DNA from: Trebouxia sp. TZW2008 | Taxonomy: Eukaryota; Chlorophyta; Trebouxiophyceae; Trebouxiales; Trebouxiaceae | NCBI GenBank assembly: GCA_002118135.1 | Contig: BDIU01000065.1 | Coordinates: 1 to 64,000, forward strand | Length of the DNA: 64,000 bases | Direction of reading: 5' to 3' | In this document: positions 31,437 through 42,493 of the stretch, piece after piece | Layout of the letters: every line of letters starts with the position of its first letter | How positions within the stretch are numbered: the stretch's first letter is position 1 | Notes under the pieces: model-generated | Databases searched by the model: none | Told to the model about the DNA's origin: nothing | What the model saw: the letters and a program-made list of their open reading frames with translations, nothing else | Program-made: the position numbers and the translations under genes

Positions 31437-34400
31437 CTATGAGCAAAATACACACAACGCTGAGCTGTCTAGCGCATCAAGGGCATTGCCAACCGCCCTG
31501 CCCCTGTCAGGAAGCACTCTTATCGCTTGCCAATGCCTATCGTCATAGGCATCAGGGACAGGGCAGATTGGGCTCGAGTAGGGACTAGATCTGGCTGGTG
31601 TTTCATCTGTGATCCCAGGCTGCTTCTGTTCACAGAGGGCCCCTAATGGCCTGCCTATGACACTGAGCATATAACACTTTTCTTCTCGTTTCTTTCATTT
31701 GTGAGTTGGCAGTTGGCAAGACTATTTCTTCAAGCCATCCTTGGTGAGCGCTCTGTTCAAATCTGGCAGCAGCAACCTCCAATATTGCAGCCATGCCAGC
31801 TGCACAAAATGCTTACTGTGGGAAGTCTTGATGTGCACCATGTTCAAGTTTGGCAGCACAATTTCAATTGCTGCACTCATGCCAGCTGTATAGACTGCTT
31901 ATTGCATTGTGGGCAACTCTGGATGACTCCATGACCTGCAGTAGTCACAAATTATAACTGCCATGCTGCATTGTTCTGTCAGTGCTGTCAGTGCAAAGCA
32001 ACCTCTGTGCATCAAAGCAAAACGTCTGCAGCTGACAATGTTGCTGAAACTGACAACAGCAAAGCGGACTGCACAGGATAGATTTGGTGGACAGACCTGG
32101 TGATGTTGGGAAGCTGAACAGGTCGCCGCTTTGAAGTGACCTCATGACTTTCTGCTGTGCTATCCATGTCGCATGAGTCATGCAGCACATCTGAAGTCTT
32201 GGTGAAGTAGTCGCTGGTTGCTGTGCTGTCTCTATACTGGCTTGTATCTAGAGCACTGTAATTGTCAGACATGCTAGAGCCGGGATCAGTATAGTGATTG
32301 CCGCCTGGCCTCGCGCCATGTGGACCAGCACTGCATGAAACAAAAAAAGCAACTTTGACTTGTTTTTCATGATTTCTCTTTCCTTGAAGTCAAGGCCCCA
32401 GGCAATTGAACAATGAAAACTCCTCTGAAAACCAAGGGCGGCTGACAAGCGTTGAATTTATGCTTAACACAGCAAATGGTAGTTTGTGTGGCACACCAGC
32501 ACTGCATGACCCAAATATGACTGCCACTCGTTGGCTTTGCAAGGCTCCTGAATGCAATGTAAGTGGATAGCATGCATAACTCACCTAGCAAGGCCCCAGG
32601 TCTGTGGACAAGGGAGATTCTGTTGGTACACGCTGACCATAGCTGACTGTGCACGCAGCATGCGTAGCAGTGACTGGCGGTTGAGATCCTGTAAAGCAAG
32701 CAATGTGACATTGATGCAATCATACCAGGGATGTGAAGTGACATGTATGGCATGGGATGACTTACCTGTAGCAGAGGGTCATCCAGGATTTGATGAAATT
32801 TGTTGCACATGAAATGCTCACAGCGCATTTGTAGTGCCTGCATACAGCACAATAGGTCAATCCTTGCACAACTCTGTTGTTGCAGGGCTAGCTTTGCAAT
32901 GCCTCATTTCTCACCACCAGATGGTACTTTTGAGCTATATGAGCCCATCGAAGTACACTGTGACAGTCTGTTGCGCTGCTGCCTGTTGTGAGCTGAAAAC
33001 CGTCGTCTGTCAGCATGTCCTCGCACTTTTGCGTCAGGCAATTCAGGTGCATCTTGTCCGCAAGGTCAAGCACACTAGGGAGAGTGTCCTGCGACAACCA
33101 TTCGCCGTCTTGGGGTTGTCTGGCCATCGAAGCATTTGGCGAGGCGTTTAAGCTGCACATACCGCTGTGAGAGTGACGTTCAAGGGCGCAAACGCTTGTC
33201 CAGCTGCCCTGGCATATGTGACTGCTTTGGTAAAGTCCTGTTTCGACAGCGTGTAAACCATATTGACATCTATATGCGCAGGGGGTTTGAGCTCTGGCTG
33301 AGCAGGGACCGCGGTCATGCTGAGATCGCGGGCGCTGTCACTTCCTATCGTCCGAGATGCATGCGCAAGCTGTGCTGCAGCATGCTCCCGCCTCAGCGAT
33401 GTTGCAAGGACATCAGCTGCGCCGCAACGTCAGTAAGTTGTGGTACAGCCAATTCATACGAGGTACAATGTCATGTGCACTTCGCACTTGCTTAGTCACC
33501 CTTTGGGCCTTGCACAAAAGGCAGTAGAAGCAATCTTGTGTAGAAGACAATGCCGTATTGCCATTTTCTTGACTGGCATTTTGTGATACGGCCGCATGAG
33601 ACATCAACACAGGTGCAGCTGAGCTCAGTCATGGCAGTTCACAGAGCCGTGACTGGCTCTGGACTGCGTCTGTGCAACCTCTGCACCATTTTCAGCTTTG
33701 CAGATGCACCCTTGCTGCAGCAATCCACAGTGAGCTTCTTTCACACTTGTATCTGGTGGCAACACACCTGAGTCACGACCTCTGCCAGCTATATGGTGTT
33801 TCAAGCCGGTCTAGACTTGAGAAAGAGGGTATAGTGCACACGTGTCTGATGCTACCCATCAATTAGCGCGAATTGCTTTGTACTGCCATGCCAAGCGCAT
33901 GCAAACACCATGCAGGTCTTGAAATAACACCTGTGTCATGCATTGGAGATCTCTAGAGTCAATACCTTGCATGCTAAGGGCGGCTTGCAATATTACAGCA
34001 CAACCTGTAGATGTTGCTTGCGGGCAAGGTCAAAAAAGGCCTTAGCAATCTTGCAACTGTACATGCCGCACACACCAGCAAAAGTGGTGCAGTCACGGTC
34101 CAAAAATGCCTTAGCAATCTTGCAAGTGTACATGCCGCACACACCAGCAAAAGTGGTGCAAGCATTGGCATGCAGGTCCTGTACCAATTGCAAGCTTTAG
34201 GACGTGCAAGGCTGAGAAGAAGGACTTACACCTTCCAAGGCTGATCATAAGCGCAACAAGCATCACTTTTGTGGCTCTGTGGCTCGCTTGTGCAGCGCTT
34301 CGTGCAGGGCATGCCATGGGCCAGGGTACCATGTGGGTTGTTTTCCATGTACATGTTGCAAGCACAGCTGTTACCATGCTGTTGATGCTGTTGGCATGTT

Positions 34401-36484
34401 GGCAACTGCTGATTACCAAGCCTTCCAAGCTGCTGCTCAAGGTTAAGGTAGTCATAGGGGTCTCTGCTGACAACACTTGCACAGCTTACCAAGAAACAGG
34501 TCCTGAAACTGAATGGTCCAAACCACTGCAGCCAGACTGCAGTGATTGCTTCCCAACTGCAATGTCCTTACAACAAATGCTATTTTACGTCAACCTCTTT
34601 GCCCTTAACCTGAGAAATTGCACGGATATTGTGAGCTGTTGTCTTCTGTTGCATGCTGCTGATCCCTTGACATTGTACCTCAGCTTGCAACGTTGCATTC
34701 CATACTTCCAATGCAGCTGGATCTTGCAAACTGCATAGCTGACCTTTCACCAATGACCTGCTTCACAGTGCGGTTAAAACTTTCAATATCAACCAGGCGT
34801 CTGGGCATTGTGAGCGGCTGTTTCTGGCCCAGTGGTCATGCAGTTCTGGGCAGCAACAGCCGCACAGCTTGAAAGGTATGCTCCAGTATGAGACTGTGTG
34901 AATGCCAGATGCAGAACAAGGTGTCATGCCCACTTTGCAAGCAGTCAAGACCAGGCTGCATGCTCAAGACCACCTCAAGAGACAATGCCACTGTGTGTCA
35001 GGTGCGTACCTGCATGTGCTATCTATGCACACACAGACTTGCTCCATCAGTGCTGCTGCTAACAGCATATGATATCAGCACAAGCCTGATTGATTGACTG
35101 ATTGCCACCTGCGCCTGCGCGCACCAGAGATAGCACAAGCCTCCTTCCAGCTTGCCAGTACTTTCTGGCGGATGTCAGCCAGCTGCGCTGTGAAGGGCAT
35201 ACGTATACGATATGGCAACAGGGTTACTGTGAGCTGCTCAGCTGATTGAACAACAGAAGGCACAACGCCTTTTCTGCTATATATTTGCCTTGCTCTGCAT
35301 CTTGGCTCAGGGTTTGTTCACAATCAGGCACAATGACAATGTGTTTTGACCAGCCTCATGTCACGATGCTGCAAATGAAATTGCCTCCCAATCAACATTT
35401 TAGAGGTGCAGCTGCCTGTCTGATGAGCAGTTCCAGCTCAAGCGCAAGGCATTGAAAACACCCAGCTCTGTTGCTCTTATCAGGACCTGCCGTCAGGATC
35501 ATTTCTCAAGACTCCTGATGCTCTGAGCATGATGCTCAGGTGATCAATTGCAGCGTACTCCCCAGTCCATGTAGAATGATGGTGGACATGCTGTCAGGCA
35601 CAATGGCAAGACGGCACACTTAACACCGTAGGCTGACATCAATCAACTGCAAGCAAGAACTGATGCTGCCTATAGCACACTAGCTGATGATATGGCCACG
35701 AACACTAAGTTGCGTGCAGGTTTCTGCAGCATTCAACTTGACAAGGACGATGTCCTTTTGTGCAGACTTGGTCATACGCTTGGCAGAGCTGTTACGCTGG
35801 CTCTGTACTTAGTGGGGGGAAATGTAGCAGTGTGAGGAATTAGCACCTCGCCATCTAGCTAGCAATGCTTTTATCCCATACGCGCTCTGTAACAGTTTGT
35901 CTCATCAGCAGCTTGTGCATGTGCAACACTCAAACGCCATGATGGGCTGAGCTGATCTTTTGTGCCTTAGTGGCGTTGATTGCCGGTCTGCAGCAGGAAC
36001 CTGCAGTTTTGACCTCGCGCAAGCTTTGCCAACGGTTGAGGTCATTTGCCTTGAGCCAATGTATATATCCTCTATGCACCACAATCACGTCACCACCCCG
36101 AAGAGCGAGAGCCCCCAGCCCGAGTTTAGAAATAATGCTACATTGATGTTGGCCCTGCTCTGCAGCTGGTGTGAGATCAGTGCCGCCGATGATTAGGGCC
36201 CTTGATCGGCAATGCAGGGCCGCCGAAAAGCAGTAACAACCTTGAGCTGTCAGCCTCACATGCTCAAGGCCTAAGGAACGAAAATAGTGGCAGTACATAG
36301 TGGTTCAGAGCAGATTTGCCATCAGTAAACCATTTATCCAATCACGGGACCATTTTCAATCGTGCCATAGCTCGTAAATGTTCCTGAGTTCGAGTTGAGC
36401 TAGGTCCAACGTGGCTCTAGCACACGCTGCTGCTTTGACGCAGCGCGTGATTGGGCGTTGCTGGTACTGTCTGTGCTGCCCATG
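31437..36484 (-). CDS. Gene with BTB-end/BACK-like helical region; 5' exons uncertain
   Basis: The 3' half is well supported. Exon about 33088-32903 reads SVLDLADKMHLNCLTQKCED, resembling the last helices of a BTB domain, then VLRWAHIAQKYHLVV as in BACK-like helices. It continues at about 32838-32766 (CEHFMCNKFHQILDDPLLQ), 32694-32587 (DLNRQSLLRMLRAQSAMVS), 32330-32100 (Ser/Thr/Asp-rich) and about 31665-31437 (ending LDSSALCVFCS). Upstream segments that splice in phase are about 34825-34745 (PRRLVDIESFNRTVKQVIGE), 34478-34424 (RDPYDYLNLEQQLGRL), 34078-34023 (ARLLRPFLTLPASNIY), about 33636-33465 and 33410-33168. A possible first exon starts at 36484 (MGSTDSTSNAQSRAASKQQ) and further open stretches lie at 36260-35990 and 35240-35105. 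No complete BTB core was found. The exon ending near 32900 seems to use a GC donor. The product is not identified. Confidence 0.5.
34020..34165 (-). repeat. Junction echo with a dead acceptor copy
   Basis: Two about 70-base units are almost identical: GCACCACTTTTGCTGGTGTG then TGCGGCATGTACA(G/C)TTGC and AAGATTGCTAAGGC. The copy at about 34030-34098 has the acceptor TACAG and leads into the exon reading ARLLRPFLTLPASNIY. The copy upstream on the transcribed strand, about 34100-34160, reads TACAC at the same place, so its acceptor is lost. Confidence 0.85.
34530..34600. mobile_element. Degraded copy of the CAGTGAC inverted-repeat family
   Basis: CAGTGATTGCTTCCCAACTG then CAATGTCCTTACAACAAATG aligns with both ends of the 29187-29275 element (CAGTGACTGTTCCC and CCTTACAACAAATGG), but the right terminal repeat is missing. 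It lies in an intron. Confidence 0.6.
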
Positions 36485-36702
36485 GTGAAGAAGATGCGCG
36501 CATCAGGGCGGATCTCATCGGCGATATACGGCCTGCGTATCACCGCACTAAGCAAAACCCATTGTAGAGCAGCGTTGCGATGACTGCACGAGCGCATTAA
36601 ATGATGCTCGACTACGTCTGTCGCTGTCTTGTGATTCAAATTTGTTGGTCCAGTTGGGTTGAGTAACATTTGCTTCTCGCGGGACTGGCGTTGTGGCGTC
36701 CG
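36485..36702. promoter_or_regulatory. Divergent promoter region upstream of the CCCH gene
   Basis: 218 bases lie upstream of the CCCH start codon, with CG-rich stretches (GGCGATATACGGCCTGCG, TCGCGGGACTGGCG). It is shared with the minus gene only if that gene truly starts at 36484. Confidence 0.4.
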
Positions 36703-39700
36703 ATGCCGTCCGTCAGCGCAGCGTCAGCCGGCAAGGCGTCGTCTCAGTCAGAAGAGCCCGGTACACCTTCCTTTGATCGGCCGGCACGAATGGCAGCACA
36801 ACGGCAAGGGATCCTTCAGCCAGCTGGTTCGCCAGCAACGTCCTCATCTCGGCCGCAGAGTGGTTGGGAGTCAATGCAAGGCTTTAGACCCTCACATCCA
36901 CAGCAAGTCAATGCGAACTTTTTGCCAGGCGCACAACCTATGTGGCCGCCGGGTCAGCTTCAGTATTTGCAGCCGCAAGTATACATGTACCCCGGCGTGC
37001 CGGGTAATGCACCCGGGTACTTCGCTGCACAGTCGCTGCCAGGTGGTCAGCGGCACCTGCCGCAGATGGTGCCGCAGATCGGCATGATGATGCCTGGTCA
37101 GCAGTATCCTGCAAGCAACGCCGTGTATCCTTTCAACGTAGCTCCATCAGCTTCACCAGAGCAATGGGTGCAAGCTAGACAAGGTCCTCAGCCAGCAATG
37201 TTCCAAGGCGTGAGGCCTATGGGTTGGGGTGGGGTCCCTTTCCAGTCCCCCCAACAGACACCAAGATGGCAAGCCAATCCTGCGCCCGTGGCTGCTAGCA
37301 TGCCAGCTCACAGGGGTGTTGGCGTGCCTCAACAGCAGCCGCCCCCTCCACCTCCTAGAAATGCTTCTGATCAGCAGCTTCCACAGTTGGATAGGCAGCT
37401 GGACAGGCAGCGCAGTCAACCAGCTCCAGCCACAACTGCAGCGCCAATTTTGCCAGCCAGCAGATCCACTAGCACTTCTGCCATTTCGCGTACAGCTCTA
37501 CAGGCTGATCAGAAAGAGCTTCAAGATCAGTCCTCTCTGCCGTCATCTGTCACAGCGCAAGCTGTTGGTGGCAAAGTTCCATGTGCCTTTTTCCTCAAGA
37601 CAGGCACATGCGCGTATGGAGACAAGTAAGCATACATTAAGCTTGATTTAGATTTTTTTCCATAAAAGTAAAGTTAATTGTTCCATGCGCCTTCTGTTGA
37701 AGACTGACAAATGCTTGTCTCCAGACAAGCAAGCATGAAATAGCATAAACTTGATTTTGCCATCAGATTGTCACTTGCTTGTTCTTCATGGTCACTGTTT
37801 CAATTCTCCAGCTTTTGACTAGGTCACACACATTGTGTCAGTTCCCATTCGCTTTGCTGCAGGTGCAAGTTTGAGCATCCTTGGGACAAGCTGCCAGTCG
37901 TCAGGTTCAATGCAATTGGACTACCTTTGCGGCCAGGTATGCCTTGCATAAGTTGTATTGCCTCAGATATCAGCCTTTGATTGTTTGACATGAAAAGTAG
38001 CTAAAAGCAATCTGCAGTGCAGCTTGCTTTGATTTTGTCAACGGCCTGCTTCTGCTCATGGAGGCCCCCATCATGAACGCTGATGACCTAGACTCCTTTC
38101 ATGTCTTTCATATTGTAGCAAAAGCCATGCCATGCATGAAGCGTCTGTGCTATAAAGTAAGCATTCACATGTGTGTGCAAGGGCAGTCATGCAATGTGAA
38201 TTATTTGGGATACACAATGGATGTGATGTGCTGGATCACAGCAACATTGCAATGGCTTGTGATGTGCTATGAGCCCACAATTGCTGCTGCAGGTCAACCA
38301 GAGTGCGCGTATTACCTAAGACATGGGCGCTGTGGTTTTGGACCATCCTGCAAGTTCCACCACCCAGAGCCAGGCACAGCTGGGGTGCCTCCTGCCACAG
38401 CTGACCAGGGCACAGCAGCAGCTGCACAGACTCTTGCCACCTCAGAGCCACCGCTAGACTCAGCGGTGGCGGCTGCCTCCCAGGCTGCCCCACAGCCAGA
38501 TCAGCAGGCCTCTGAGGCTACTACCACTTCTCAGCCGTCCATCACTGAGGCCCAGGCACAAGCGCAGGCGCAAGCGCAATCTGAATATCTAGCAGCATCG
38601 CCACAGCTTGCGGCGGGAACAGCTGCACCTGCGCCAGTATACACGTACCCTGCTGCACCACAGACTCAAGTGCTGCCCACAGCTGTGGCCGCTGCCCCCT
38701 TGCCACAGTACGTCCAGTCAGTCGCACCACAGCTACAAACAGCTTCACCTCTGCTGCAGCAGCAGGTCGTCCAGCCGCAGCCCTTGCAAACAACGGCTGT
38801 GCAAAGCTCTGCTTTTGCTCAGGTGCCCTTGGCACCGCTTGCAGTGCCAAGTGAGACTCCAGCCGCGCCACAGTCAGCCACAGCTGCAGCACCAGCCACC
38901 ACTGCCAGTACGTCACAGCCGCCTGTCACAGCGGCTGCTGATGCCACAGCAAGCTCGTCTCAGGCAGCGCCCTCTACTCCTGTTGATCTTGCCACCCAGG
39001 CACAACCTGTGGCTCAACCTCAGGAACAGGTGGCAGTACCTGTCCCACCTCTGATATCACATCAGCAAGCTCAACAACAGGTACCCGTTGTGATGCCAGC
39101 AAGGCTGGGCAGCTTCAAAGCTCCAAGGCGTTCAGCTTCAGCACCTGCGGCTGACATTCCTACCATGCAGGCACAAGTGGCAGCAGCAGCGGCTGCAAAT
39201 CTATATCCAGCCGGAGTTGCCAGCATGCAACAGGCAGCTGTAGCATCCGGCGTGCCTGTTATGCCTGCTCAGATGCAACCAGCAGTAGCACAGGCTGTCA
39301 TGCAGTCAGCAGTAGCACAACCTGTCATGCAAGCAGCAGCAGCACAGCCTGTCATGCAAGCAAACATTGCACAGCCAGTGATGCAAACCGCCTTTGCTCA
39401 GCCTGCAGCGCAACAGGCTGATGTGACATTGCCAGGCGCGCTGGCACAGGGAGTCACAACAGGTATCCAAGCCTCAGATGTTTGTTAGGCATGATTGTTC
39501 AGTAAGCAAGCTAGTAGGCAGCTCATGTGTGTCTCAGGGCAATGCTGCTGATGCAGCAGGTCATTCGCACATGGTGTCAGGATGTCCTGGAGTACTTGAA
39601 TTGCTCTGCGGAGGCAACGGCATCACCTACGTTGCGCTCTCAAACAACTACTAGCTAAATGTCAAATTTGAGTTTGAATTTGAGTTTGAGTTTGAATTCA

Positions 39701-41520
39701 AACTTGACACCCAAGTTTGGCGCCTTTTTCAGGTGTACCAATGCAGCAATCTCAGCTGCTACCACAGCAGATGACTCAGCAGGCGCCTCAGTTGGTCCCT
39801 CAGCAAGTGCCACAGCAGGTGCCACAGCAAGTGCAACAAGAGATGTCCCAGCAGGCAGCACCCTCTTTGCCTCAGCTGGTGCCACAGCAGGTACTGCAGC
39901 AGGTACCTGAGCAGGTACTACAGCAGCAGGCCGCAGCGCAGCCTGGGCTATCTCCAGAGCAGCTGGCTGCTGCTAGTCAGATGATTCCAGTGCAACCAGT
40001 TGTTCCTGTCCAGACAGTTCCTGTACAGTCCATCCCAGTCCAGCCTGTGCTCCCAGCACACCCTGTCATGCTTCCCTCCAACACCACGCCTCAGGTCTAC
40101 CAGCTTCCGGTCACTCAGCCCCACTCATACCAGGTCCCTGCAACTCAAGGTGAGGCAGCCTGCTGTGCATGCTCTGCCTATTTTGCCTGCTCGGCCTGCT
40201 TTGCCTGGGTGGCAGTCACCCTCCTCAGCAATGTCCTGTCTAGCTTGTAGTATTGCACCAGTCATGCAAGTGCTCACTGACTTGCTGCAGATTTTCAAAT
40301 TTAAAAATGCTCTTTGCATGCTGTGCTGCAGATTTACTCTCAAGCGCAAAGCACTGCATCAAACAACCACATACAAACAGTTGCGTGCTCATTTGCCTGC
40401 TGTCATATTGTATGCCACATGCCATCACTCTGATGTTTTACCCTTCTGCATTGGTACAGCTCAATGACCAGCATGGTCCTACAGTCAGCTGATGTGGCGT
40501 TGCTGCCAAACACAACTGCTTGCCTGACAATCAAGGTCATTCGGCAACTGCCTTTGCCGATAGCTTATCAAGTCATCAACCACTGTCTTTTTGTTAAGCT
40601 GATTCTGTTCATTTCGTGCAGGCATGCCTCGCGTGTCTACCTCAGCTGGCTTGACTCCTTTGGAGCAGGTGCCCAAACAGGTATACCGTCCCTCTATAGC
40701 CTGACTCTTGACTTTGCGTGTTGTCAGTATGGAAACAAATTGTGCTTGCAGTGCGCCACGCATTGCTGCAAAACTCATGTTGCAATGCTTCATGCACAGT
40801 AAAGCACATTTAAACTGCATACTGCAAGGTGGAGATGTCAGCATTTTAGTCTCTTGTTGGCTGTCTGGTGCTAGCAGACATGTGCACTGATGATCATACA
40901 GCAACGTGCTAATTGTCAGCGCCTGCATCAAAGAGCTGCAAATTGCATGTTGCAATGACAAGTAGCGAGTCAAACTGTCAGGCATGTGTGTAAATCCTGT
41001 GTCAGCTCTTGTAGCAGCAGAACAGGGGTGCCCATTAAATGCTGATTGGCATAGACTTGTCTTGTGCCTCTCCTTTCCAGCAATCTTTGCCTGACATTGT
41101 ATGTGCATTGCACAGGCGGGTAGTCCTCCCAACAAGGGCGGCAGTCAACAGGCTCTGCAAAGCATGAGTGAAGGCCTGCCATCCCTTGAGACCCTCAGTG
41201 ACCAAGAGGAGGAAGAGGGAAAAGCGGAGAAGGAAGACAAAGCCATGCCGCTCAGCAGATTCGACTCATCTTCAGATTCCCAGCCTGCATCCCTGTGCAC
41301 GCCTGCCTCAAGTGAAGCATCCATGATGACGGCATCAACCATCTCTAGCATTGCCACATCCACTACCTTTTCAACTTCTGGGCGAAGCGGGCAAAGCGCA
41401 TTCAGCGAAGGGGACACTGCAAAGGCCATCGAAGCAGTCAGAAAGACTCTCGGCACCCGCAAGGGTGAAGGGCTGACTCTTGATGAGCTGACTAAGCGTG
41501 CAGATGAGACGCACAGCTAA
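36703..41520 (+). CDS. Tandem CCCH zinc-finger protein with long Pro/Gln/Ala-rich region
   Basis: Probably an RNA-binding regulator. Exons 36703-37625, 37862-37936, 38293-39462, 39733-40149, 40622-40680 and 41116-41520 join in phase. The N-terminal about 300 residues are Pro/Gln/Met/Gly-rich. Finger 1 (PCAFFLKTGTCAYGDKCKFE, then H) spans the first intron, and finger 2 (ECAYYLRHGRCGFGPSCKFH, then H) opens exon 3. Both are C-x8-C-x5-C-x3-H, the spacing of the plant ZFN-type CCCH family. About 500 residues of low complexity follow, including an A-Q-P-V-M-Q repeat at 39290-39400 and PQQVPQQV runs. The C-terminus is acidic then Ser/Thr-rich and ends with a helical EGLTLDELTKRADE. ATG at 36703 is the first in frame. 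This is shorter on fingers (two) than the five of typical ZFN proteins. Confidence 0.92.
39277..39420 (+). repeat. In-frame AQPVMQ coding repeat
   Basis: A 30-base unit (GTCATGCAG(T/A)CAGCAGTAGC then ACAA/GCCT) repeats four to five times in frame in exon 3 of the CCCH gene, giving A-V-A-Q-P-V-M-Q-A type units. It is a recent coding tandem expansion. Confidence 0.85.
39659..39705. repeat. (TTTGAG/TTTGAA)n hexamer tract
   Basis: AAATTTGAGTTTGAATTTGA and continuation, then the partial palindrome GAATTCAAACTTGA, in the intron before CCCH exon 4. Confidence 0.85.
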
Positions 41521-42493
41521 CAACGTGCCGTCATGATCGCATGGCAAGCCAAAGCAAATTCTGGGCTTTTTTGGGCAGTTGATGCACTGCTTGCACGCAT
41601 TTGCTGCAATGAGTTGAAAATGGGAGCCTTTTTTCTTTTCGTCAGAAGCACAGTATCCCGAGTACTCTGGCTGGTGAGATGTTTGGGTTAGGACAGCTAT
41701 GATTCACTCATTTAGGACATGTGATGATGAGCCACACAATAGCATCTCAGGTGTGGGTCTGGTGTACAGCTGAGTGTCGTTTCAGAGTAAAGTGTGAACC
41801 AGGTTCACATTTCATGTAGCTGATTTGCCAGATCTAAACCCACATCAACACATGTCTATTGATCGAGAGCCACATAGCTGGTACGGCATGGCGTTAGCTT
41901 TTCAAGCTGATGTCAAGCCTTTGTCATTACTGTTGGCTGTAGGCCATGACGTCGATGCTTGTTTCTGCAATTATTTTGTTAATATCGTATGGTGACATTG
42001 AGTCAGAACTGCCTCTTGCCTTGCCATTGTTGCCTGATTGATTTTGCTATAGTTAAGATGTACTAGCAGCAACAATTTCATATTGTACAAGTCAACTGCA
42101 GTTGTCAGCTCTATCTAGCAAATATGGATACTAAGCACACCACAACGTATGACGGGCGCAAGCCATACACTGTAACTATTCTTTGTAGTGCCAAATGCAA
42201 CACAGACCCCTCTATCCGCTGCAGTTCAGTGTACAGTCCACACTCTGCCTCAAATGGACTCATACAGTACAAACAGCACAGCCCTCAACATCTCATGCAT
42301 GTCATCTGCCTAACTGTCCTTGCAGACATGCTACAAATATAAGCTCTGCCCTGAGCTACAACTCTGAGCTTTATGCTGTGCTATGACTCCCAAGCTCTGC
42401 GCTACAATTACAAAGGCAGCATCCCTCGCCTAAGAAAGGCAGCAAATTGGCTGCCTCAAGAGACATGCTACAACTCTGAGCAGTGCTTCACAG
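41521..42493. other. Convergent intergenic region, CCCH / RING-CH genes
   Basis: 3' flanks of two convergent genes. TGTAA near 42171 (plus) and TTACA near 42407 (minus) are candidate polyadenylation signals. About 70 bases at 42400-42465 (GGCAGCATCCCTCGCC then TAAGAAAGGCAGCAAAT) duplicate the end of the RING-CH coding region at 42490-42545. Confidence 0.55.

Noticed and set aside
38608..39054. Plus-strand 148-codon ORF in another frame of the CCCH gene
   Set aside because: It is out of frame with the zinc-finger exon that begins at 38293 and is open only because of the CAG-rich composition.
42120..42400. Possible short gene after the CCCH stop
   Set aside because: Open stretches of 60-70 codons have no splice phase, conserved motif or composition bias; treated as 3' flanking sequence.
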